Source: Chloroflexota bacterium | GTDB taxonomy: Bacteria > Chloroflexota > Limnocylindria > Limnocylindrales > CSP1-4 | Assembly: GCA_021785115.1 (NCBI GenBank) | Contig: JAJYGO010000483.1 | Location: 1-8,597 of the forward strand | Reading direction: 5' to 3' | DNA: 8,597 nt | In this document: positions 1 to 5,416 of the stretch, one piece after another | Layout: every line of letters begins with the position of its first letter | How positions within the stretch are numbered: the stretch's first letter is position 1 | Translations under genes and position numbers: made by a program | Notes under the pieces: model-generated | What the model saw: the letters and a program-made list of their open reading frames with translations, nothing else | What the model was told of the DNA's origin: nothing | Database searches by the model: none

Positions 1-799
1 GGCCGGCGGGTCGATCCTGTCGCCCGTCGTGCTGCTCCGGTCCGGCATCGCCGCCGACACGGCCGGGCGCACCCTCCACATGCACCCGGTGGCGGCCATC
101 GCGGGGGTCTACGACGAGCCGCTCTCCCCCTGGTCGGGCGTCCCCCAGAGCGTGATGAGCGACGCGTTCGGGGAGGCCGAGGGGGCGTGGGGCTTCCGGA
201 TCGAGGCCGCGCCTACGCACCCCGGGCTGATCGCCTCGGGCTTCCCGTGGTGGGACAGCGCGGGCCACCGCGAGGTCATGGCGCAGTGCGACCGCGTGGC
301 CGCGTTCCTGGGGATCGTGCGCGACCGCACCGTCGGGCGGATCTCGATCGCCCGCGACGGCGGCACCAGCATCCAGTATGCCCCGGGCGCCCCGGAGCGC
401 GAGCTGCTGCGGCGGGCCTCGCTGGAGCTGGCCCGCGTGCACCACGCCGCCGGCGCGCGCCAGATCATCCCGCTGGTCACCCCGCCCCACGCCTGGCGCG
501 ACGGCGAGCCCTTCGACCCCTGGCTCGACGGGCTCGCCCGCCGGTCCATCTCGGCCAACCGGATCCTGCTGTTCAGCGCCCACCAGATGTCGAGCTGCCG
601 GATCGGGACCGACCCCCGGTCGTCCGTGGCCGACCCCGACGGCCAGGTCCACGGCACGCCCGGCCTGTGGGTCACCGACGCGTCCGCGATGCCGACGGCG
701 TCGGGCGTGAACCCGATGCTCTCGCTGATGGCCCTCGCCCGCCGGACGGCGACCAGGATGGCCGCCGCGTCCTCGTCGGCCGGCGCGGGACGTTCGTAG
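1..799 (+). CDS. GMC-family FAD oxidoreductase, C-terminal part (5' end outside window)
   Basis: The frame is open from the left edge (first full codon at base 2) to TAG at 797-799, giving about 265 residues, roughly the C-terminal half of a GMC oxidoreductase. The first residues, AGGSILSPVVLLRSGI, match the second GMC signature, where an Ala/Gly-rich turn precedes the S-P-x-x-L-L-x-S-G segment near the FAD. Near the end are SAHQMSSCRIG (His at 581-583) and ASGVNPML (Asn at 710-712), the usual catalytic His-Asn pair, with GLWVTDASAMP between them as in the FAD-binding C-terminus. The family oxidises alcohols (choline, long-chain alcohols, sugars, sterols) using FAD. The segment HMHPVAAIAGVYDEP followed by PWSG resembles the long-chain alcohol oxidase-like branch, but the substrate is not determinable. 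An internal ATG at about base 29 should not be taken as the start, because the signature begins upstream of it. A strong hairpin lies about 80 bp downstream. Confidence 0.93.
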   Translation, partial: AGGSILSPVVLLRSGIAADTAGRTLHMHPVAAIAGVYDEPLSPWSGVPQSVMSDAFGEAEGAWGFRIEAAPTHPGLIASGFPWWDSAGHREVMAQCDRVAAFLGIVRDRTVGRISIARDGGTSIQYAPGAPERELLRRASLELARVHHAAGARQIIPLVTPPHAWRDGEPFDPWLDGLARRSISANRILLFSAHQMSSCRIGTDPRSSVADPDGQVHGTPGLWVTDASAMPTASGVNPMLSLMALARRTATRMAAASSSAGAGRS

Positions 800-878
800 G
801 GGGCGCACCCCAACCAACCGGCCGGTGACAGCGCGCCCCGCCTCGCCCGACGATGGCCCCGCTCGCCTTCCACGAGCT

Positions 879-901
879 GCTCGCGCCGCGCCGGCGCGAG
901 C
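879..901 (+). terminator. Strong GC hairpin between GMC oxidoreductase and GGDEF gene
   Basis: GCTCGCGCC (879-887) pairs perfectly with GGCGCGAGC (893-901) around a 5-nt GCGCC loop, a 9-bp all-Watson-Crick stem. There is no T-tract after it, so it is not a classical intrinsic terminator. It could stop or slow transcription leaving the GMC gene, stabilise its 3' end, or sit in the leader of the GGDEF gene that starts at 936. The 800-935 spacer also contains a 10-bp palindrome, ACCGGCCGGT, at 817-826. Confidence 0.5.
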
Positions 902-935
902 ATCGGCAGCGCAGGACCAGTGAGGCGCACCCGTC

Positions 936-1418
936 GTGGAGACCCGCGGCATTCCCGAGCCCGGCGGCTGGCGGGACCAGCTCACCGGGCTGGAGGGGCC
1001 GGACGCCTGGCAGCAGACGCTCGTCGCGGAGGTGGCCCGCTCCGCCCGGTACGGCCGCCCGATGACGGTGGTCGTGTTCGAGGTCGAGGGCGTGGTGGAG
1101 CTGGGCGAGGACCTCGGCGAGGAGGCGGCCCGGCACGTGCTGCGCGAGGCCGCGCAGGCGCTCCGGCGGGCGTCCCGCAGCAGCGACCTGCTGTTCCGCG
1201 TCGGCGCGACCCGGTTCAGCGCGGTGCTCGCCGAGACCGACGAGGTGACGGCGATCAACTACGTCGAGCGCGTCCGCGAGGGCCTGCTGCCGCGGCTGCC
1301 CATGAACGGCGCCGGCATGCGGCTCTCGTTCGGGTGGGCGAGCCCGGCCCGCGGGGAGTCGGCGGACGCCCTGGTGCGGCGCGCCGACCACCGGATGATC
1401 GCCGAGCTGCTCCGCTAG
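936..1418 (+). CDS. Small degenerate GGDEF-domain protein, probably catalytically inactive
   Basis: 160 residues starting at GTG 936. An in-frame TGA at 921-923 excludes any start further upstream. The protein is a single GGDEF-type fold with no visible sensor, membrane segment or EAL domain. Residues 14-19 (DQLTGL) match the D-x-LTGL entry to GGDEF domains. RYGRPMTVVVFEVEG (38-52) corresponds to the first strand, but the metal-binding Asp position reads Glu49. The signature loop is R88-V-G-A-T-R-F94 where active enzymes have R-x-G-G-D-E-F, so the catalytic D/E are gone and diguanylate cyclase activity is unlikely. R81-S-S-D84 sits exactly five residues before this loop, the position of the inhibitory I-site that binds c-di-GMP. 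It may therefore be a c-di-GMP receptor or a protein-interaction module (inference). The ribosome-binding sequence is weak (GAGG about 11 nt before the start). Confidence 0.82.
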   Translation: METRGIPEPGGWRDQLTGLEGPDAWQQTLVAEVARSARYGRPMTVVVFEVEGVVELGEDLGEEAARHVLREAAQALRRASRSSDLLFRVGATRFSAVLAETDEVTAINYVERVREGLLPRLPMNGAGMRLSFGWASPARGESADALVRRADHRMIAELLR

Positions 1419-1421
1419 CGT

Positions 1422-1448
1422 CGCGGGCGGCCGCGCGCGGAGCCCGCG
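1422..1448. terminator. Hairpin between convergent GGDEF and DAO genes
   Basis: CGCGGGC (1422-1428) and GCCCGCG (1442-1448) form a perfect 7-bp inverted repeat with a 13-nt loop, filling most of the 39-bp gap between the two convergent stop codons. Position and symmetry suit a bidirectional terminator, although neither strand has a T-run after the stem. Confidence 0.5.
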
Positions 1449-1457
1449 CTCGCGCTG

Positions 1458-2849
1458 TCAGTGCGAGGCGATCCGCTCGGCGAGGCTCCGGCCGCTGGGC
1501 GGCACCCCGGTGCGCGCGATCTGGTCGTCGAGGCGCCCCAGCGCCCACTGGGCGTACCGGACGCCCAGGAACCGGAACGGCTCCGGCTCCCAGTCGCGCG
1601 AGCGGTGGTTGACCAGCGGCAGCCGGGTGAGCGGCGTGGACCGGCCGAGGATCAGGTCGGTCAGCACCCGCCCGCCGAGGTTGGTCGTGGACACGCCGTG
1701 GCCGATGTAGCCGCGCGAGGTGGCGATGCCGGTGGCCGGGTCGAACGCCATCGTCGGGTGCCAGTCGCGCGGCATGCCCAGCGGCCCGCCCCAGGCATGG
1801 GTGAACCGCACGTCCCGCAGTGACGGGAACCAGGCGCGCACGAAGCCGCGCAGGCGCTCGTGCGTCGGCCCGTGCTGGTCGTAGGCGAGCTTGATCGGCG
1901 AGCCCAGCCGGTACGGCGCACCGCGCCCGCCGAACAGGATCCGGCCGTCCTCGGTCCGGGACAGGTAGTCGATGGACAGCCGCGTCGAGGCGACCACCTC
2001 CCGCCCGCGCCAGCCGATCTCGGCCCACGCCTCGTCGCTGACCGGCTCGGTGAGCACGATCAGGGACCACAGCGGCACGAGCTGGCGGTGGAGGGGCCGG
2101 AGCTCCGAGAGGTACGCCTCGCCGGCCAGCACGACGATCGGGGCGCGGACGTCGCCGCGCGGCGTCACCAGCGTCGCCCTGCCCGAGGCGTCCCTAGGGC
2201 GAAAGGCCGTGACGGGCGTCTGCTCGACGATCCGGACGCCCTCGCGCTCGAGCAGCCGCGCCAGGCCGCGGGTCAGGCGCCCGGGATGGACCACGGCGGC
2301 GTCCCCGGACACCAGTGCCCGGGTCGCGCCCGCGATCCTGATCCGCGTCGCGAGCTCCTCGCCGCCGACCAGCCGGTAGCGGTCGCCGAAGCCGAACCGC
2401 CGGTACTCCGCGAGCGACTCCTCGAGCGCGGGCTCGCCCTGGGGCCCGCGCGAGACGATGATCTCGCCGCCCTTATGGAACCCGGCGTCGATCCCCTCGG
2501 CCGCCGTCGCGCGGCCCACCTCGTCCACCGCGTCGTAGGTCGCCTGCTGCGTCCGGCGCGCGGCGTCCTCGCCGTGGAGCCGCGCCAGGCGGCTCATCGA
2601 GATGTTCAGGTCCGGCGCGCACCAGGCGCCGTTGCGGCCCGAGGCGCCGAAGCCCGCGATGTCCCGCTCCACCACCGCGATCCGCAGCGACGGGTCGGCT
2701 CGGTGGAGGTAGTAGGCGGTCCAGAGGCCGGTGAGGCCGGCCCCCAGGATCGCGACGTCGGCGTCGATGCCGCCGTCGAGCGGCGGGCGCGGCGTCAGGT
2801 CGTCGTCGGCGGTCTCGAGCCAGTAGGAGATGCGTCGGTACTCGGTCAC
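1458..2849 (-). CDS. FAD-dependent oxidoreductase, DAO/glycine oxidase family (PuuB/DadA-like)
   Basis: 463 residues. The start is GTG at 2849; an in-frame TAG at 2861-2859 leaves no earlier choice. After a ~30-residue N-terminal extension comes the dinucleotide-binding motif GAGLTG (G36, G38, G41) with Glu61 ending the second strand, then GASGRNGAWC (68-77), which resembles the G-x-S-x-R-N-G flavin loop of gamma-glutamylputrescine oxidase-like proteins. The C-terminus carries the family hallmark where the FAD domain closes: WGGPLGMPRDWHP, then GYIGHGVSTTNLGGR and LTDLILG. Such enzymes oxidise amines or amino acids (for example glycine, D-amino acids, sarcosine, gamma-Glu-putrescine) with FAD, usually in the cytosol. 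The specific substrate cannot be read from the sequence. No polyamine or amino-acid catabolic partner genes are adjacent. The upstream region contains a -10-like hexamer 6 nt before the start and a repeat-rich spacer. Confidence 0.9.
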   Translation of the reverse strand: MTEYRRISYWLETADDDLTPRPPLDGGIDADVAILGAGLTGLWTAYYLHRADPSLRIAVVERDIAGFGASGRNGAWCAPDLNISMSRLARLHGEDAARRTQQATYDAVDEVGRATAAEGIDAGFHKGGEIIVSRGPQGEPALEESLAEYRRFGFGDRYRLVGGEELATRIRIAGATRALVSGDAAVVHPGRLTRGLARLLEREGVRIVEQTPVTAFRPRDASGRATLVTPRGDVRAPIVVLAGEAYLSELRPLHRQLVPLWSLIVLTEPVSDEAWAEIGWRGREVVASTRLSIDYLSRTEDGRILFGGRGAPYRLGSPIKLAYDQHGPTHERLRGFVRAWFPSLRDVRFTHAWGGPLGMPRDWHPTMAFDPATGIATSRGYIGHGVSTTNLGGRVLTDLILGRSTPLTRLPLVNHRSRDWEPEPFRFLGVRYAQWALGRLDDQIARTGVPPSGRSLAERIASH

Positions 2850-2855
2850 GGGCCG

Positions 2856-2861
2856 AATCTA
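2856..2861 (-). promoter_or_regulatory. -10-like TAGATT, 6 nt before the DAO-oxidase start (possible leaderless mRNA)
   Basis: Read on the minus strand, TAGATT is followed by cggccc and then GTG. The TAnnnT pattern ending 7 nt before the start codon is the arrangement seen when transcription starts at the first base of the start codon. No purine-rich ribosome-binding site lies between. The TAG in this hexamer is also the in-frame stop that fixes the start. No convincing -35 is visible. The same spacing recurs before the genes starting at 4542 and 5343. Confidence 0.42.
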
Positions 2862-2979
2862 CGCTCGCGGTCCGGCGCCGGGCGGTGCGTCTCGGCCGTG
2901 GCAACGGCGCCTGGCCGGCGCCCGCCCAGCCGCGGTCCATCGGCCCGTGCGCCCGTCCGGGGGGCGATCCCCGGCCCGG

Positions 2980-3036
2980 TGACCGCAAGGTGCCCGCCCA
3001 GCGGTCATCCGGGCGCATCCGCCCGCGGAGCGGTCA
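2980..3036. repeat. Three copies of the word GCGGTCA (one inverted, two direct)
   Basis: TGACCGC at 2980-2986 is the inverse of GCGGTCA at 3001-3007, with 14 nt between them, forming a possible dyad operator. The second direct copy is at 3030-3036. The two direct copies share the 8-bp form AGCGGTCA and are offset by 29 bp. The word could be a half-site for a regulator of the downstream minus-strand oxidase gene, but no regulator family is recognisable from it. Confidence 0.4.
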
Positions 3037-3140
3037 ACGCGATGCACGACAACGCCGCTGGGACCCGCCCTCGGCCCGACTGGTGCGCCGTCCTGCCCAC
3101 TGGGCGGGCACGTGCGCCCCAGTGCCCGCTTGGCGGGCAC
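2990..3140. repeat. 12-bp word CTGGGCGGGCAC in three dispersed copies
   Basis: Exact copies occur at 3100-3111 (+) and, inverted, at 2990-3001 (GTGCCCGCCCAG). A one-mismatch copy, CTTGGCGGGCAC, is at 3129-3140, offset 29 bp from the second. The 3' half also forms the inverse arm at 3122-3129. Recurrence of a 12-mer within 150 bp is more than base composition alone readily explains, though GC richness makes such words likelier. The copies may be regulator binding sites or remnants of a small palindromic repeat family. Confidence 0.45.
3098..3140. terminator. Overlapping hairpins downstream of the dehydrogenase (attenuator- or terminator-like)
   Basis: GTGCCCGC (3122-3129) pairs perfectly with GCGGGCAC (3133-3140) across a TTG loop. 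A second stem, CACTGGG (3098-3104) with CCCAGTG (3118-3124), encloses the 8-bp palindrome GCACGTGC (3108-3115) and shares bases 3122-3124 with the first, so the two folds are mutually exclusive. They lie about 100 bp past the dehydrogenase stop on its transcript. No T-run follows on either strand. Confidence 0.42.
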
Positions 3141-3237
3141 GGACCCTCAGCGAAGGACGGGGCGGGGCGGCCGGGAGACGGGCTGGCGCGCCGCGGAGGT
3201 GGGGCCGGAGAACGGCGCCGGGGGCCGTCTGCCGCGG

Positions 3238-4542
3238 TCAGGCGCCGTCCGACCAGCCAGCCCCGAGCCGCAGCACCTGCCTCGGCCGGAGCGTCCGCCC
3301 CCGCGACGAGTTGACCGTGTCCACCACCAGGTCGGCGTTGGCGTACAGGTGGTCCCACTCGATCCGCTTGTGCGCGGTGACCACGACGATGACGTCCGCC
3401 CAGTGGAGGAGCGCGTCGAGGCCGACGCCCCGGTGGACCTTGCCCGCGTCGTCCTTGAACTCCGGGACGTAGGGGTCGTGGTAGCGGACCTCGGCACCGC
3501 GTTCGGCCAGCAGCGCCAGCACGGCGCCGGCCGGGGAGTTCCGCGAGTCCTGCACGTCGGGCTTGAACGCCACGCCGATCACGCCCACCCGCGAGCCCTT
3601 GAGCGCCCGGCTGCGGTCGTTGAGCGCCTCGGCCGCCAGCGCCACCACGTGGCGCGGCATCTCGAAGTTGATGTCGCCGGCGAGCTCGATGAACCGGTCG
3701 GTGAAGTCGAACTCGCGCGCCCGCCACGACAGGTAGTAGGGGTCCACCGGGATGCAGTGGCCGCCGACGCCCGGCCCCGGCGTGAACCGCATGAACCCGA
3801 ACGGCTTGGTGGCCGCGGCGTCGATGACCTCCCACACGTCGAGGCCCATCCGCTCGCACAGCAGGGCGAGCTGGTTCACGAACGCGATGTTGACGTTCCG
3901 GAACGTGTTCTCGAGCAGCTTCGCCATCTCGGCCGCGTCGGGCGAGGACAGCTCGACCACCCGGTCGTTGATCCTGCGCAGCAGCGCCGCGGCGCGCCGG
4001 GTGGCCGCGGGGGTCGAGCCGCCGACCAGGCGCGGGGTCGTGCGCGAGGCCGACGCCGGGTCGCCGGGGTTGACCCGCTCCGGGGCGAAGGCGAGGTCGA
4101 AGTCGACGCCAGCCCGGAGGCCCGACGCCTCCAGGGCCTCGCGGAACGGGCCGGTGGTGGTGCCCGGGAAGGTGGTGGACTGCAGGATCGCCAGCTGCCC
4201 GGGCCGGAGGTGCGCGCCGATCAGCTGCGCGGCCGAGATGACCGGCCCGAGGTCGGGGTCCTTGGTGCCCGTGATCGGCGTGGGGACGCAGACGAACAGC
4301 GCATCGGCGGCGGCCAGCGAGGCCTGCTCCGGCGCCGAGACCCGCAGGCGCCCGTCGAGGGCGGCCGCGAGGCGCTCGTCGGTGATGTCGTCGATGGGCG
4401 AGTGGCGCGCCGTCAGCTCGGCGACGCGGGGGGCGGAGGCGTCGATGCCCTCGACGTCCAGACCCGCCTCCGCGAACGCGATCGCGAGCGGCAGGCCGAC
4501 GTAGCCGAGGCCGATGACGGCCACGCGGGAGTCGTTCGTCAT
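3238..4542 (-). CDS. Nucleotide-sugar dehydrogenase (UDP-N-acetylhexosamine 6-dehydrogenase, WbpA/WecC type)
   Basis: 434 residues from ATG 4542. An upstream in-frame extension to 4674 is rejected because the NAD-binding strand begins right after this ATG. VAVIGLGYVGLPLA (7-20) is the Rossmann G-x-G-x-x-G. VCVPTP (84-89) and QSTTFPGTT (121-129) line the cofactor site. APERVNPGD (153-161) is the form typical of the UDP-GlcNAc/ManNAc branch. Lys208 and Asn212 lie in AEMAKLLEN. GPGVGGHCIPVDPYYL (256-271) contains the catalytic Cys263. VAFKPDVQDSRNSPA (324-338) begins the C-terminal UDP-binding domain. The enzyme oxidises C6 of a UDP-hexose twice with two NAD+, giving a uronate for capsule, O-antigen or other envelope glycans. 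UDP-glucose as substrate is less likely but possible. No other sugar-nucleotide genes adjoin it. A -10-like TATGCT lies 6 nt before the start. Confidence 0.94.
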   Translation of the reverse strand: MTNDSRVAVIGLGYVGLPLAIAFAEAGLDVEGIDASAPRVAELTARHSPIDDITDERLAAALDGRLRVSAPEQASLAAADALFVCVPTPITGTKDPDLGPVISAAQLIGAHLRPGQLAILQSTTFPGTTTGPFREALEASGLRAGVDFDLAFAPERVNPGDPASASRTTPRLVGGSTPAATRRAAALLRRINDRVVELSSPDAAEMAKLLENTFRNVNIAFVNQLALLCERMGLDVWEVIDAAATKPFGFMRFTPGPGVGGHCIPVDPYYLSWRAREFDFTDRFIELAGDINFEMPRHVVALAAEALNDRSRALKGSRVGVIGVAFKPDVQDSRNSPAGAVLALLAERGAEVRYHDPYVPEFKDDAGKVHRGVGLDALLHWADVIVVVTAHKRIEWDHLYANADLVVDTVNSSRGRTLRPRQVLRLGAGWSDGA

Positions 4543-4548
4543 CGGGCA

Positions 4549-4554
4549 AGCATA
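4549..4554 (-). promoter_or_regulatory. -10-like TATGCT, 6 nt before the dehydrogenase start (possible leaderless mRNA)
   Basis: On the minus strand TATGCT is followed by tgcccg and then ATG 4542. It has the TAnnnT pattern and the same 6-nt gap as the candidate before the DAO-oxidase gene. There is no Shine-Dalgarno-like purine run between hexamer and ATG. A -35 element is not evident. Confidence 0.45.
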
Positions 4555-4637
4555 CGGCCCGCCACCGCGCCGAGCGGACCGCCGAATCGCCCCCAGGACT
4601 GGACCAGATCGGACGGGCGGATCGGCCCGGCAGGCGG

Positions 4638-4643
4638 TAGGCT
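4638..4643 (+). promoter_or_regulatory. -10-like TAGGCT upstream of the acidic 121-aa protein
   Basis: TAGGCT fits TAnnnT and would start transcription near 4650, giving a leader of about 28 nt. That leader contains GAGG at 4664-4667, 10 nt before ATG 4678, a usable but slightly distant ribosome-binding site. It is divergent from the dehydrogenase candidate promoter at 4549-4554. No clear -35 is seen. Confidence 0.35.
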
Positions 4644-4677
4644 CACCCCGACACTGCCGCCCCGAGGTCGCCACCCG

Positions 4678-5043
4678 ATGTCTGACTCCCCCGCCAACCT
4701 CAGCGAGCTGTTCCGCTCCCTGGGGCTGTCGCTGACCATCCGCCCCGTCGACGACGACGATGAGTCGTGGTCGTGCACGCTCACCCGGCCGGACGGCGCG
4801 GTCTACGAGATCGACGCCGTGTCGTTCTTCGACGTGGATCCCGAGACCGGCGAGGAGTGGTCGGTCGAGCCCACGCCCTCGCGCGTCATGAGCGTGCTCG
4901 CCGGCGGCGACGTGGAGCCGGACGAGGACGACGGCGGCGAGCCCGTGGACGTCACCGCCGAGACCGAGGCGGCCGTGCGCGCCTTCCTGGGCGACGGCGC
5001 CTACGACCTCCTGCTCGAGCTCGACGAGGCCGAGGGCAGCTGA
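4678..5043 (+). CDS. Hypothetical very acidic 121-aa protein
   Basis: I do not recognise this family. ATG 4678 opens a 121-residue soluble protein ending at TGA 5041-5043; the reading frame extends far upstream, but only as antisense to the dehydrogenase. I count 32 Asp/Glu against five Arg and no Lys or His, so the predicted charge is strongly negative. The N-terminal half (residues 1-64) looks like a small alpha/beta fold: LSELFRSLGLSLTIRP, an Asp run DDDDE, then strand-like WSCTLTRP and VYEIDAVSFFDVDP. A middle DVEPDEDDGGEP stretch looks disordered. The last 30 residues look helical (ETEAAVRAFLG, YDLLLELDEAEG). There is a single Cys, in WSC, and no signal peptide or membrane segment. The gene is divergent from the dehydrogenase and convergent with the glutaredoxin, which gives no functional clue. 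Confidence 0.72.
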   Translation: MSDSPANLSELFRSLGLSLTIRPVDDDDESWSCTLTRPDGAVYEIDAVSFFDVDPETGEEWSVEPTPSRVMSVLAGGDVEPDEDDGGEPVDVTAETEAAVRAFLGDGAYDLLLELDEAEGS

Positions 5044-5070
5044 CCGGTCCCGCCGCCGTGCCCCGGGTCA
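5041..5070. terminator. Inverted repeat containing both convergent stop codons
   Basis: TGACCGG (5041-5047) pairs with CCGGGTCA (5063-5070) with one bulged G, around a 15-nt loop. The left TGA is the stop of the acidic-protein gene and the right TCA is the stop of the glutaredoxin read on the minus strand, so each gene terminates inside the stem. It could act as a compact bidirectional terminator. No T-run follows. Confidence 0.42.
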
Positions 5071-5343
5071 GACGGCCTGCGCCGCTCCGGCGTCGAGCGC
5101 GGCGGCCAGCTCCGCGTCGGACGGCTCCATGAGGATCGTGCCGCCCGGCATCACGATCACCGGGATCGCCGGGTAGCCGTTCGCGGTGAGCTCGTCGCGG
5201 ATCTCGGGGTGCTCGGCGACGTCCACCCAGTCGTAGACCGTCTCGCGCGCGGCGAGCAGGCGCTTGGAGCGGCGGCAGTCGCCGCACCAGTCGGCGCCGT
5301 AGACAGTGATGGTTACCGGGTGCGCGATGGGATGCGATGACAT
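5068..5343 (-). CDS. Mycoredoxin-like glutaredoxin (CGDC)
   Basis: 91 residues from ATG 5343. The thioredoxin fold starts at once with VTITVYGADWCGDCRRSK, placing the redox pair at Cys20 and Cys23 (C-G-D-C). The remaining hallmarks are VDVAEHPEIRDEL, the cis-proline Pro61 in AIPVIVMPGG, and the C-terminal ILMEPSDAELAAAL helix region. CxxC proteins of this size with YGADWCGDC are common in Actinomycetota and Chloroflexota as mycoredoxin/glutaredoxin-like proteins. They reduce mixed disulfides with low-molecular-weight thiols in the cytosol, though this one's partner thiol is unknown. An alternative ATG at 5370 would add nine residues (MTDLPDNRD). I prefer 5343 because nothing family-like lies in the extension and a -10-like hexamer sits 6 nt before 5343. 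The gene is divergent from the VIT1-like transporter. Confidence 0.86.
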   Translation of the reverse strand: MSSHPIAHPVTITVYGADWCGDCRRSKRLLAARETVYDWVDVAEHPEIRDELTANGYPAIPVIVMPGGTILMEPSDAELAAALDAGAAQAV

Positions 5344-5349
5344 GTCCCG

Positions 5350-5355
5350 ATTGTC
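5350..5355 (-). promoter_or_regulatory. -10-like GACAAT, 6 nt before the glutaredoxin start
   Basis: On the minus strand GACAAT precedes cgggac and ATG 5343. It shares four positions with TATAAT and has the same 6-nt gap as the candidates before 4542 and 2849, so a leaderless transcript is possible. The identical hexamer occurs on the other strand at 5417-5422 ahead of the divergent transporter. Confidence 0.33.
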
Positions 5356-5416
5356 GGGCAGATCGGTCATCCCTGCGGAGGGCCGGACGGACCGGCACGG
5401 CCGGGGGCGGGCAGAC

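Larger units (their letters stand above)
2850..3237. other. 388-bp gene-free spacer with clustered short repeats and hairpins
   Basis: The stretch lies between the dehydrogenase stop and the DAO-oxidase start, both genes on the minus strand. Open frames cross it, but none has recognisable protein content or a credible start. It contains a 12-bp word (CTGGGCGGGCAC) in three near-identical copies, the word GCGGTCA in three copies, a perfect 8-bp-stem hairpin at 3122-3140, and GC inverted repeats at 2906-2922 (GGCGCC around a 5-nt spacer) and 2957-2974 (CCGGGG and CCCCGG around 6 nt). It may combine the 3' end of the dehydrogenase transcript with an operator region for the oxidase gene, or hold a structured RNA. 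Neither is proven. Confidence 0.5.

Noticed and set aside
2978..3140. CRISPR-like array from the repeated 12-bp words
   Set aside because: The copies are too short, irregularly spaced and in both orientations. There are no uniform spacers and no cas gene.
1860..3314. Long plus-strand open frame (484 codons) antisense to the FAD oxidoreductase
   Set aside because: It is the complement of a well-supported gene in a GC-rich genome where stop codons are scarce. The translation is Arg/Pro/Ala/Gly-rich with no domain.
3238..4542. A glycan-synthesis operon comprising the dehydrogenase and GT87-like gene
   Set aside because: They are about 3 kb apart with unrelated, oppositely oriented genes between them, so any link is only general (envelope glycans).
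3005..4549. 514-codon minus-strand frame overlapping the dehydrogenase in another frame
   Set aside because: It has an Arg/Pro/Gly-rich shadow composition, whereas the 434-residue frame contains every dehydrogenase motif.
4543..4674. Upstream N-terminal extension of the dehydrogenase
   Set aside because: It adds 44 Arg/Gly-rich residues before the Rossmann strand, covers the -10-like hexamer, and would overlap the divergent gene's promoter region.
3112..4677. Plus-strand open frame running antisense to the dehydrogenase and joining the acidic-protein frame
   Set aside because: It is low-complexity Arg/Gly/Val-rich sequence opposite a confident gene. The real gene in that frame starts at ATG 4678.
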